This document shows positions 9,347 to 17,174 of a stretch of 58,579 nt of DNA, one piece after another. The stretch is from Candidatus Spongiihabitans thiooxidans. GTDB lineage: Bacteria > Pseudomonadota > Gammaproteobacteria > Arenicellales > Poriferihabitantaceae. Position 1 is the first letter of the stretch; each line of letters begins with the position of its first letter. Made by a program: the position numbers and the translations under genes. The notes beneath the pieces are model-generated. The model was not told the origin of the DNA. It saw only the letters and a list, made by a program, of their open reading frames with translations, and did no database searches. The stretch is taken from contig LFLB01000039.1 of assembly GCA_001543005.1 (NCBI GenBank), positions 1 to 58,579 on the forward strand, written 5' to 3'.

Positions 9347-10244
9347 ATTGAGTTACTATCTGCTTCATTTGATGTCTCCCGGCATCTATCTGCACAAGGA
9401 ACGGGGGCTGTTGCGTTATGAGCGCGGCGATGAGCGAAGACAATTACCACTGGAAGATATTCGGGGCGTCATTATCGTTACAGAAAACGTAACGCTCACT
9501 GACAGCCTTATAGCAGCCCTGCTGGAAAACGGCGCTTTTATCTTGCACTGCGACCAAAAATACCGCCCCATCGGTTTAACGGAACCGTTATCAAAGATTA
9601 TCAAGCGCGATGTGGCATATCAGCAAGCGCGTTGCGCCAAGAAATTGCAAACGGCCATCTGGCGGCGACTGTTGCGCGCCAAAATTGACAACCAAAAGAG
9701 GCTGTTGAAAAGCATGGATGCCCGTCATGCCTATCTGGAAACAAAACTGCAAAATGAAGCGCTCAACGAATCCGCATGCGCGCGTTATTACTGGCGCGAA
9801 TACTTTGCACGTTGCGGTTTTGCAGGACTAACCCGGCGGCACGATGACGAGCACGAGGTCAATCACATGCTCAACTATGCGTATGCGGTTTTGGGCGCCA
9901 TTTGCCACCGGTCTATTGTTGCGCACGGAATGAGCCCGCTGTTTGGCGTGCACCACCGAGCAAACTTTCACAACCATCCTTTGGTTTATGATCTGATTGA
10001 ACCACTGCGCCCCTTTATTGATTACCAATTATGCCGGTATCTGACCGGCGACCATGGAAAGGAAAAAACACTCAGGGAGTGGGTCGTATTTTCCCAGGGA
10101 TGCTGGAATGCCATTGAAGTAGTGCACAACAAGAGCAAATTCAAACTGATTGACGGCATTGACGTCTATATGAATTCGGTTGCAAAAACATTCAGGAATA
10201 AAGACCCGGGGCATCTGTGGCTGCCCAAACTCCAAGCACCCTGA
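9327..10244 (+). CDS. cas1: CRISPR-associated integrase Cas1
   Basis: Cas1 with Cas2 inserts new spacers into the array. The product keeps the metal-binding triad: E148 (in NESACARYYW), H209/H210 (in MSPLFGVHH) and D222 (in VYDLIEPLRP). The start is uncertain. ATG 9327 gives 305 residues and overlaps the end of cas9. ATG 9372 (MSPGIYLHKER) gives 290 residues and may be closer to where the conserved domain begins, but it has no obvious ribosome site. The gene is intact and probably co-transcribed with cas9 and cas2. Confidence 0.93.
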   Translation: MPSGPTKLSYYLLHLMSPGIYLHKERGLLRYERGDERRQLPLEDIRGVIIVTENVTLTDSLIAALLENGAFILHCDQKYRPIGLTEPLSKIIKRDVAYQQARCAKKLQTAIWRRLLRAKIDNQKRLLKSMDARHAYLETKLQNEALNESACARYYWREYFARCGFAGLTRRHDDEHEVNHMLNYAYAVLGAICHRSIVAHGMSPLFGVHHRANFHNHPLVYDLIEPLRPFIDYQLCRYLTGDHGKEKTLREWVVFSQGCWNAIEVVHNKSKFKLIDGIDVYMNSVAKTFRNKDPGHLWLPKLQAP

Positions 10245-10246
10245 AA

Positions 10247-10570
10247 ATGGGCTGGATGCTGGTATTGTTTGATTTGCCGGTGACCACCAAACGGGAGCGA
10301 GATCAAGCGACCGGATTCCGCAAGAAATTGCTGGATGATGGTTATAGCATGCTCCAGTTCTCGGTGTACATGCGGTCGTGCTCTTCCTGGGAGCGTATGA
10401 AGAAACACTCTCGTAGATTGCGAATCTATGCCCCGGAAGGAGGTAATATCCGGGCTATATTGATGACTGAGAAACAGTGGGTTAAATCCATTGCCATTGT
10501 TAGCGAACACTATCGGAAAAAGAAGAAAACAAGCGAAATGCACCAGTTGAGCATATTTGAAAACTGGTAG
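10247..10570 (+). CDS. cas2: CRISPR-associated protein Cas2
   Basis: Small ferredoxin-like protein that holds two Cas1 dimers in the spacer-integration complex. The product begins MGWMLVLFDLPV, the typical first beta strand with its conserved Asp, and contains a second strand around FSVYMRSC. ATG 10247, two bases after the cas1 stop, was chosen because the upstream in-frame ATG at 10217 would add ten unconserved residues inside cas1. The encoded length is 107 residues. It is the last cas gene before the array. Confidence 0.9.
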   Translation: MGWMLVLFDLPVTTKRERDQATGFRKKLLDDGYSMLQFSVYMRSCSSWERMKKHSRRLRIYAPEGGNIRAILMTEKQWVKSIAIVSEHYRKKKKTSEMHQLSIFENW

Positions 10571-10593
10571 ATTGGCCTGCTAAAGCGCAGTGC

Positions 10594-10660
10594 CTGAGAA
10601 GCCGCTACGATAGTTAAGATTCCCCAATCGTGCATATAGCTGTAGTCGGCTTCCCAGGGT
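10594..10660. other. Long imperfect hairpin with a partial anti-repeat between cas2 and the array
   Basis: CTG-A-GAAGCCG-CTAC (10594-10608) pairs with GTAG-T-CGGCTTC-C-CAG (10642-10657), giving about 14 base pairs with one mismatch and one bulge. Read on the minus strand, the apical part contains GGGGAATCTTAAC, which pairs with the first 13 bases of the crRNA repeat except for two U-U mismatches. The -10 element in the first repeat (10702) would drive minus-strand transcription into it. It could be an accessory or alternative tracrRNA, a leader structure or a weak terminator. No T tract follows on either strand. Confidence 0.4.
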
Positions 10661-10701
10661 GCAAAACTAAATATATCAGTACCCAGCCACAATTCCCACG
10701 T

Positions 10702-11833
10702 ATTCTAACACACTGGAAAAAGGGGGGGAATCAAAACATGGCATTTATTTTACCATATACAACTGGAAATTCTAACACACTGGAAAAAGGGGGGGAATCA
10801 AAACTCATCAAGATTGTTTGTTGTCTATTACCGGGATTCTAACACACTGGAAAAAGGGGGGGAATCAAAACTGCAGGCTAATGTAATCAGTGTGTTCCAT
10901 CATTCTAACACACTGGAAAAAGGGGGGGAATCAAAACACCAGTCAAGCCCATGAACTTCATCGAAAAATTCTAACACACTGGAAAAAGGGGGGGAATCAA
11001 AACAGCAAGCTGCGCGTCGATATTGACGCGATATTCTAACACACTGGAAAAAGGGGGGGAATCAAAACTTAGAAATGAGTGAGGATGATCAGTTGGACAT
11101 TCTAACACACTGGAAAAAGGGGGGGAATCAAAACCCGGGCGCTGTCGACAGCGTTTTTCGATCGATTCTAACACACTGGAAAAAGGGGGGGAATCAAAAC
11201 AATCTCGCACCCAGCCGCGAGCGCTCGTGTATTCTAACACACTGGAAAAAGGGGGGGAATCAAAACGTCTCATTTATTTCCCCCTCTCAATTTTTTATTC
11301 TAACACACTGGAAAAAGGGGGGGAATCAAAACTGCGTCCACGGTCGAGCAAAATCATCATGTATTCTAACACACTGGAAAAAGGGGGGGAATCAAAACTT
11401 GATTCTCGCACCATGCCGCTGTGAACTTATTCTAACACACTGGAAAAAGGGGGGGAATCAAAACTAACTCGTTATGCCGGTTGGTTTTTTAAGCATTCTA
11501 ACACACTGGAAAAAGGGGGGGAATCAAAACGAAAATGCTGTGCAAATATCAAGCGTTCATATTCTAACACACTGGAAAAAGGGGGGGAATCAAAACAAAA
11601 TATTCAACCGGCTCGCCGTCGCAAACATTCTAACACACTGGAAAAAGGGGGGGAATCAAAACTATTGCATGATCATATCTCCAGTAAATAAAATTCTAAC
11701 ACACTGGAAAAAGGGGGGGAATCAAAACCGGTAACAGTAGCTGATAACAAGTTTGATAATTCTAACACACTGGAAAAAGGGGGGGAATCAAAACAGTACT
11801 TGGTCTCGATTGAATAGTCTGGACATTCTAACA
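10702..11833 (-). promoter_or_regulatory. Extended -10 promoter inside every CRISPR repeat
   Basis: On the minus strand each repeat ends in TGTTAGAAT, an extended -10 (TGn then TAGAAT, 5 of 6 to consensus). The first copy covers 10702-10710 and the last 11825-11833. Neisseria type II-C repeats carry the same arrangement (TGCTACAAT at the repeat end) and start one transcript per spacer. By analogy, each crRNA here would begin inside its own spacer without needing processing at that end. The degenerate last repeat keeps this element intact. Confidence 0.6.
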
Positions 11834-11860
11834 CACTGGAAAAAGGGGGGGAATCCCCTA
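10702..11860 (-). CRISPR. Type II-C CRISPR array: 18 repeats, 17 spacers
   Basis: Eighteen 36-bp repeats begin at 10702, 10769, 10836, 10902, 10968, 11033, 11099 and then every 66 bp to 11825. Spacers are 29-31 bp, mostly 30, and all 17 differ from each other. The first 17 repeats looked identical, including a run of seven G. The last (11825-11860) has lost its final seven bases. The strand is given as minus because in that direction the repeat starts GTTTTGATTCCC and ends GTTAGAAT, the layout of known type II-C crRNA repeats (starting GTTxTAG and ending in -AAT). The plus-strand ORFs in the array only repeat with its 66-bp period. Confidence 0.98.
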
Positions 11861-11864
11861 GCCA

Positions 11865-11887
11865 GATTAGCACAGCGTAATCCGACT
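11865..11887. repeat. REP-like palindrome beside the array
   Basis: Five bases after the degenerate last repeat is AGATTAGC, then ACA, then GCGTAATC and CGAC. It resembles the short GATTAGC/GCGTAATC palindromes dispersed in many gammaproteobacterial genomes. A second arm, GTCGGGATTA at 11918-11927, can also pair with TAATCCGAC and overlaps the aprA stop codon. It may act as the 3' end structure of the aprBA mRNA. Confidence 0.45.
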
Positions 11888-11924
11888 CATGAGTACTTGC
11901 TGGCGATGCTGAGGCACGTCGGGA

Positions 11925-13883
11925 TTAAAGGTCGGGTCCCATGTGATGCATGGCTTCCGGTTCGTTTTCTCCAACCGAAATCAATGGCTGCCATTTTACT
12001 TTCTTTAATTTCCATTCGCCGGTATCGCGGTCGTAGGTGGAATTTACAAAACACTTCCACTCGTCATCATTTATTGCTTGATAGTCTGCTCGATAGTAGT
12101 ACCCTGGATAACGAGTCTCTTGTCGAAACTTGATGTGCTGCATATGGGCTTCCGCGGTAATGATTCGATGGTAGTTTTCCCAGGCGCGCAGCAACTCATG
12201 TAAATCCTTGGCGCGCATCTTCAACGAATCTTCTTTCAGCATTTTCATCTTGCGTTCGGCCACCACCAACATTTTCTCGTTGGTTTGATACCAGGTGGAC
12301 ACACCAGCGACATATTCGTCCATGATCTTCTGCAATCGGAACTGCAGCATCTTCGGTGTAATGTAATGTGGATTTATATCGATGGCGGTGGTGTAATCTT
12401 TATGCTCAAGAAACGTACGAACCGGTCGATATATTTCATCCACAATTTGTTCCGTAGTGCGCGATAATTCAGGCTTGAGGTCAGGATTATCGAGGCAATA
12501 TTGCACCATGCTCTTTGCTACCATTCGTCCTTCAGTAAACGACCCCGAAGAAAACTTGTGACCCGATGCCCCAACACCATCACCCGCCGTAAATAATCCG
12601 TTTACCGTGGTCATTCTGTTATAGCCCCAGTGATAATGGTCGGGGGTGCCGGGCAGATCATCCGGGCCTGAACACCATAACCCTGCACAACCTGCATGTG
12701 AGCCCAGCAAATAAGGCTCGGTAGGCATCAGTTCAGACATTTCTTTATCCGGCTCAATGTTCTCTCCAGCCCAAACACCACATTGGCTTATGGTCATATC
12801 CAGAAAATCTTCCCAAGCCTCCGCTTCAAGATGCTTGATTTCTTTGGGGGTCATGGATTCTGCCAGTTTTGCCATGGCACTGGGCGTGTCCAGAAAAATT
12901 GGGCCTCGGCCTTCTTTCATTTCAATCATCATCAAGTGATTTCGCAGGCAGGTTCCCATGTTGAATCCCACCGCGTATTTGTCATAGCCGTGGTCTTTCA
13001 ACAAGTCGTAGTTTTTCTCCTGGTAGTCCTCGCCAAACGCGTTCATTGCTTTTGCTTTAAACAACAGGAACCACGCGCCTACCGGGCCGTAGCCATCTTT
13101 GAATCGGGCGGGAACGAACCGATTTTCCATAAGGGTCATTTCAGCACCACATTCCGCCGCCATTGCATAGGTCGAACCGGCATTCCAGACTGGGTACCAC
13201 GCACGACCGGTGCCTTCCCCAATCGAGCGTGGACGAAAAATATTTACTGCCCCGCCGGCCGCGAGCAAGCAAGTTTTGAACTTGTAAATATAAATCTTGT
13301 TTTCCCTCACCGAAAATCCGGCTGCGCCAGCGATTCTGCCAGGGTCATTTTTATCCGTCATTAAACGGACGATAAATATACGCTCTTGAATGTTTTCGAT
13401 GCCCAACGCCTTTTTAGCGGCCTCGGCAACGATCCATTTATAAGACTCGCCATTTATCATGATTTGCCAGCGACCCGAGCGCACCGGCTTGCCGCCATCG
13501 CGTAATTTCTTCCCTTCATCGCCTTTTTGTTTCCAAATCGGTAAGCCCCAATCCTCAAAATTGTGAACCGAATCATCGACGTGCCGCCCGGTGTCGTAAA
13601 CCAGATCTTCTCGGGTTATGCCCATTAAATCGCCGCGCACATAACGCACATAGTCGGCTGGATCATTGTCACCCATATAGGTATTGATCGCAGACAATCC
13701 CTGTGCCACCGCGCCGGAACGATCCATCGCCGCTTTATCCACCAGCTTGATTTTCAAGCCGCTCCCTTCAGCCCATTTCGGAATTTCGAATGCAGTGCCA
13801 CAAGCCCCCATGCCACCGCCAATAATCAGGATATCGATTTCTTCTTCGACGACTTCGGGACTTGCAAATGTATATTCAGACAC
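11925..13883 (-). CDS. aprA: Adenylylsulfate reductase alpha subunit AprA
   Basis: Flavoprotein subunit of dissimilatory APS reductase, a cytoplasmic enzyme interconverting sulfite plus AMP and APS. In sulfur-oxidising bacteria it runs toward APS. The 652-residue product has an N-terminal FAD-binding Rossmann motif (IIGGGMGACGTA), the fumarate-reductase-type flavoprotein fold and a normal length. The start is GTG 13883 (MSEYTF), with AGGCGA seven bases upstream. It is 45 bp downstream of aprB, which supplies its electrons. No qmo or aprM membrane partner is visible in the window. Its 3' end runs toward the CRISPR array on the same strand. Confidence 0.96.
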   Translation of the reverse strand: MSEYTFASPEVVEEEIDILIIGGGMGACGTAFEIPKWAEGSGLKIKLVDKAAMDRSGAVAQGLSAINTYMGDNDPADYVRYVRGDLMGITREDLVYDTGRHVDDSVHNFEDWGLPIWKQKGDEGKKLRDGGKPVRSGRWQIMINGESYKWIVAEAAKKALGIENIQERIFIVRLMTDKNDPGRIAGAAGFSVRENKIYIYKFKTCLLAAGGAVNIFRPRSIGEGTGRAWYPVWNAGSTYAMAAECGAEMTLMENRFVPARFKDGYGPVGAWFLLFKAKAMNAFGEDYQEKNYDLLKDHGYDKYAVGFNMGTCLRNHLMMIEMKEGRGPIFLDTPSAMAKLAESMTPKEIKHLEAEAWEDFLDMTISQCGVWAGENIEPDKEMSELMPTEPYLLGSHAGCAGLWCSGPDDLPGTPDHYHWGYNRMTTVNGLFTAGDGVGASGHKFSSGSFTEGRMVAKSMVQYCLDNPDLKPELSRTTEQIVDEIYRPVRTFLEHKDYTTAIDINPHYITPKMLQFRLQKIMDEYVAGVSTWYQTNEKMLVVAERKMKMLKEDSLKMRAKDLHELLRAWENYHRIITAEAHMQHIKFRQETRYPGYYYRADYQAINDDEWKCFVNSTYDRDTGEWKLKKVKWQPLISVGENEPEAMHHMGPDL

Positions 13884-13928
13884 TTGATTCGCCTATTGAA
13901 CAGTGCATTTCGTTAACAACTATATCAC

Positions 13929-14393
13929 TCAGTTCGCCAAGAACTGGCCCATATCACAATGATGCATGGCATCGGTAAACAACTTTGTAGGGTTGCCCAA
14001 ATCACTCATATCCGCATCCGGTTTGCCACCAAAAGGATCCGCGGAGCCTTCAGGTGTCGTTCTAATAGGGAATTTAAACCGTTTCACAGTCCCATTTCGG
14101 AATTTAATGGTCCACATTATGGAGTCGGTACCCCTCAAGGGTTGAACCTGGGCACCCAACGGCACGACATCCGCGTAGTGTCGGCATTCGATCGCCTGTT
14201 GTGGGCAAATTTTCACGCAGGCATAACATTCCCAACATTGTTCTGGCTCCTGGTTATAGGCTTTCATAGCGTGCCCGGTAACGGAGCCATCCTTATCAAG
14301 CGTCATCAAGTCGTGTGGGCAAATATACATGCAAGCGGTTTTGTCCTGGCCCTTGCAACCGTCACATTTATCGGTACGAACATAAGTCGGCAT
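13929..14393 (-). CDS. aprB: Adenylylsulfate reductase beta subunit AprB
   Basis: Ferredoxin-like subunit carrying two [4Fe-4S] clusters between AprA and the membrane electron carrier. The first cluster ligands are in CDGC...CMYICP and the second in CWECYACVKICP. ATG 14393 (MPTYVRTDKCDGC) was chosen because AGGAG at 14401-14405 lies seven bases upstream; an in-frame start at 14453 lacks this and adds 20 unconserved residues. The protein is 154 residues, as usual. It is the first gene of the aprBA operon. Confidence 0.95.
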   Translation of the reverse strand: MPTYVRTDKCDGCKGQDKTACMYICPHDLMTLDKDGSVTGHAMKAYNQEPEQCWECYACVKICPQQAIECRHYADVVPLGAQVQPLRGTDSIMWTIKFRNGTVKRFKFPIRTTPEGSADPFGGKPDADMSDLGNPTKLFTDAMHHCDMGQFLAN

Positions 14394-14756
14394 TGTTGGT
14401 CTCCTATTCGGATTAAGCATTGAATTCACACAGGCCATGGCGTTCTGTGCCACGGCTGTTCCGTCTATGTGTTGAAACTATCGTTCTTTTGATTCCCGGT
14501 ATCCATTACGGAAATTGCCAATCTGATAATTTAATAGTTTTTAACCGAGAACTCTAATCAGTATTATCAACCGACCTATAAATTTAATTGATAGGCAGTG
14601 ATAAATTATTCTTATAATCAAGTATTACGCCCTTTAATTTCTGCCTACTCTAAAGCATCAGGTGAGTTTGATCATTAGCGGTATACATAACAACGGATCA
14701 TGCCATCCATGATACTATTTGATGAAGAAAGCAGACTTGAGTGAAAAGGATTAAGA
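14394..14756. other. Divergent intergenic region, aprB and R-M genes
   Basis: This 363-bp AT-rich gap must hold the aprBA promoter on the minus strand and the methyltransferase promoter on the plus strand. AAGGA six bases before ATG 14757 is a good ribosome site for the methyltransferase. AT-rich stretches around 14520-14640 could hold promoters, but no consensus pair stands out. No small ORF with a recognisable product was found. Confidence 0.4.
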
Positions 14757-16394
14757 ATGAACCAACAATTACTATTTAGGAATATTGAAGAAACGTATCT
14801 ATCGATCAATGACGTGGCAAGCCAGCTTGAAGTATCGACTGCATCAGTTAGAAACTGGGTTAAAACCGGATATCTTGATCAAACAGGTCGGGGTGTAATT
14901 TCGAGAGAGTCGTTTGAAAATTTCAAAACCGTTGTGGCTGGAGGTGAAAAACTAACAGCCCGAGCTAACAAGTCATTAAAAGACACTCATGACCATGAAC
15001 AACTACAGAGACAATTTGATGACCTACTAAAAAAAGAAAAAACTGATCTGAATAATATAGGGTCACAATATGAAGAGTCTTTATCCAATGCATACAGAAA
15101 CAAAGAGGGAATCTACTATACACCAATAAATATTACGGAACGCTTCTTTCAGCATTTGCCTGAAGATAACTCTCGTTTATCTTTTTGCGACCCTTGTTGT
15201 GGATCGGGAAATTTTATTCTAACGGCCATAGAAAATGGGTTTAAGCCAGAGAATATTTATGGCTATGACATAGATCCCATAGCTGTAGAGATTACAAAAA
15301 GAAGAATATTTAAACGTACTGGTTACGAAACAAACAAGATAATTTGTATGGATTTTTTAAAATCCATGTTCGATCGCGACCATATCTGTTTCGATATTAT
15401 TGTTACTAACCCTCCGTGGGGTAAAAAAATCAAAAAAGAACAGAAAGAAATGTACGCTCGCCTCTTGCGTTCCGGGACCAGTGCTGACACGAGTTCATTA
15501 TTCTTTTTTAGCTGCTTATCCCGATTAAAGGAGAATGGATATTTAGGTCTTTTGTTGCAAGATGCCTTCTTTAACGTGGCTTCTTTTGAATGTGCACGAA
15601 AACAAACATTATCACTAAATATCATAGCATTATTGGATTTCGGAAAACCATTCAAAGGGCTATTGACAAAAGCAAAAGGCATTATCATTCGACAACAGAA
15701 AGCGAGTAATGGCGGTCTTATTCAATGCTTGGTGAATCAAAAATCTACGGTTAGATTGCAGAATTCTTTTAATAAAAACCCAAAATCTATATTGAATTTT
15801 TCTTGCTCATCAGAAGAGTCAGAAGTCATTGAGCATCTATACAGACGGCAACATTTAACACTATTTGGCAAAGCTAAATATGGACTTGGCATCGTTACGG
15901 GTAACAACAAAAAATTCTGTATTAAAGAAAAACGAGATGGTTATATTCCTGTTTATACGGGCGCAGATATTCATAAGGAGAGGATTAACAACCCATCAAA
16001 CTATGTGCCTGATGATTTATCTCTATACCAACAAGTCGCGCCTAAAGAACTTTTCATGGCGAGGGAAAAATTGATTTATAGATTTATTTCTTCTGAATTA
16101 ATATTTTATCATGACACTCAACAAAGGATATTTTTGAATAGCGTTAATATGCTTGTATTAGAAAATGATTTCCCAATCAGCACAAAACTACTAAATCAAA
16201 TACTCAATAGTAAAGTGCTTAGCTGGTTATTTAAATCAATATTTGAAACATATAAAGTTCTTCGGTCTGACATTGAGTCACTCCCAATACATACAAAGTA
16301 TTTTGACATTCATTCGGAATTTACTGATGAGTCATTTTTGAACTACCTAGGCGTAGAAGAACTGCACAATGGAACTTTCAGAATTAAAAAATAA
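14757..16394 (+). CDS. N6-adenine DNA methyltransferase with N-terminal HTH (R-M modification subunit)
   Basis: Methylates adenine in DNA to protect host sites from the neighbouring endonuclease. Residues 15-45 form a MerR-like helix-turn-helix (SINDVASQLEVSTASVRNWV). After a charged linker come GIYYTP at 118-123 (motif X), the SAM site DPCCGSGNF near 145-153 (motif I) and the catalytic NPPW at 218-221 (motif IV). This order is that of TaqI/Eco57I-like gamma-class enzymes; the C-terminal half would recognise the target. The gene is much richer in A+T than aprBA and lgt beside it, a sign of horizontal transfer. The HTH may let the protein regulate its own operon. Confidence 0.85.
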   Translation: MNQQLLFRNIEETYLSINDVASQLEVSTASVRNWVKTGYLDQTGRGVISRESFENFKTVVAGGEKLTARANKSLKDTHDHEQLQRQFDDLLKKEKTDLNNIGSQYEESLSNAYRNKEGIYYTPINITERFFQHLPEDNSRLSFCDPCCGSGNFILTAIENGFKPENIYGYDIDPIAVEITKRRIFKRTGYETNKIICMDFLKSMFDRDHICFDIIVTNPPWGKKIKKEQKEMYARLLRSGTSADTSSLFFFSCLSRLKENGYLGLLLQDAFFNVASFECARKQTLSLNIIALLDFGKPFKGLLTKAKGIIIRQQKASNGGLIQCLVNQKSTVRLQNSFNKNPKSILNFSCSSEESEVIEHLYRRQHLTLFGKAKYGLGIVTGNNKKFCIKEKRDGYIPVYTGADIHKERINNPSNYVPDDLSLYQQVAPKELFMAREKLIYRFISSELIFYHDTQQRIFLNSVNMLVLENDFPISTKLLNQILNSKVLSWLFKSIFETYKVLRSDIESLPIHTKYFDIHSEFTDESFLNYLGVEELHNGTFRIKK

Positions 16395-17088
16395 AATCTG
16401 CAAATGTTTTACGGGTTCGCCCGAAGACCTCCAAAACATCTTACGGGTCATTGATGAAGATCAAGCGATTTTTCCATTCAATAAATTTGAGCGTCTAATT
16501 TGCAATCTGATAGAAATAGATGGATTAACCTTTCTGCAATATATGGAGATCAGGCAAGAATATATTAATCAGAATCCCAATTTATGGATATTTGAAATTT
16601 CTGCACCGCGTGGATTCGGAGAGAAATTTGCACAAACATACGTGCGTGGGAAATGTACACAATTAAAGCAGCCATCTAAAATATTAGATCCTGATTATTC
16701 GGGGCAATACGATATGTGGCTTGATGGGATAAAAATAGAAGTAAAAGCCTCAAGGGTAGTTGATAGTGATAGCTCAGAACCACTGTATATAAAAGCACTG
16801 GCTCGAAATACACATCGACCATTTTTAATGAATTTCCAGCAGTTAAAACCACAATGTTGCGATGTATTTATTTGGGTTGCGGTATTTAGAGACGAAATAG
16901 TCATCTGGATTATGAGATCTAATGAAGTGCTCAAGAACCCCTTATTTTCTAAAGGACAGCATCGTGGTAATCGTGGCAACGAAGGACAATTGCATATCAA
17001 GCATGACAATATTCATGCCTTCAATGAGTATGAATTAAAAGACAATGATTTGGGGCAGTCTATCAAAGAGGCAGCAAAACGTAGTTGA
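16369..17088 (+). CDS. Type II restriction endonuclease (PD-(D/E)xK type)
   Basis: The 239-residue product overlaps the methyltransferase by 26 bases and is translationally coupled to it, which identifies it as the cognate restriction enzyme. A PD-(D/E)xK core is visible: E85 in FGEKFAQ, D115 in SGQYDMWLDG, then E124-V-K126 in IKIEVKAS. It shares the AT-rich composition of its partner. Recognition sequence and named family were not determined. The frame is intact, so the system is probably active. Confidence 0.75.
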   Translation: MELSELKNKICKCFTGSPEDLQNILRVIDEDQAIFPFNKFERLICNLIEIDGLTFLQYMEIRQEYINQNPNLWIFEISAPRGFGEKFAQTYVRGKCTQLKQPSKILDPDYSGQYDMWLDGIKIEVKASRVVDSDSSEPLYIKALARNTHRPFLMNFQQLKPQCCDVFIWVAVFRDEIVIWIMRSNEVLKNPLFSKGQHRGNRGNEGQLHIKHDNIHAFNEYELKDNDLGQSIKEAAKRS

Positions 17089-17174
17089 AGGGATGCAAAT
17101 CCAACAGTATTCTATACATGCGCCCGTCTTCATTCGCAATGAGCGGTTCTGCAAAACATTTTCCAAGATAATAA

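Noticed and set aside
5942..10570. Possible type II-A or II-B classification
   Set aside because: No csn2 or cas4 follows cas2 and Cas9 has only 1134 residues, so II-C fits best.
10711..11850. Plus- and minus-strand ORFs of 65-130 codons with repeated peptides such as ILTHWKKGGNQN and DSPPFSSVLE
   Set aside because: They are translations of the CRISPR repeat; the peptide period follows the 66-bp repeat-spacer unit.
12783..13364. A 193-codon plus-strand ORF
   Set aside because: It is antisense to aprA, which is intact and conserved in the other frame.
14394..14453. N-terminal extension of AprB from an upstream in-frame start
   Set aside because: A strong AGGAG seven bases before ATG 14393 and the conserved MPTYVRTDKC start decide for the shorter protein.
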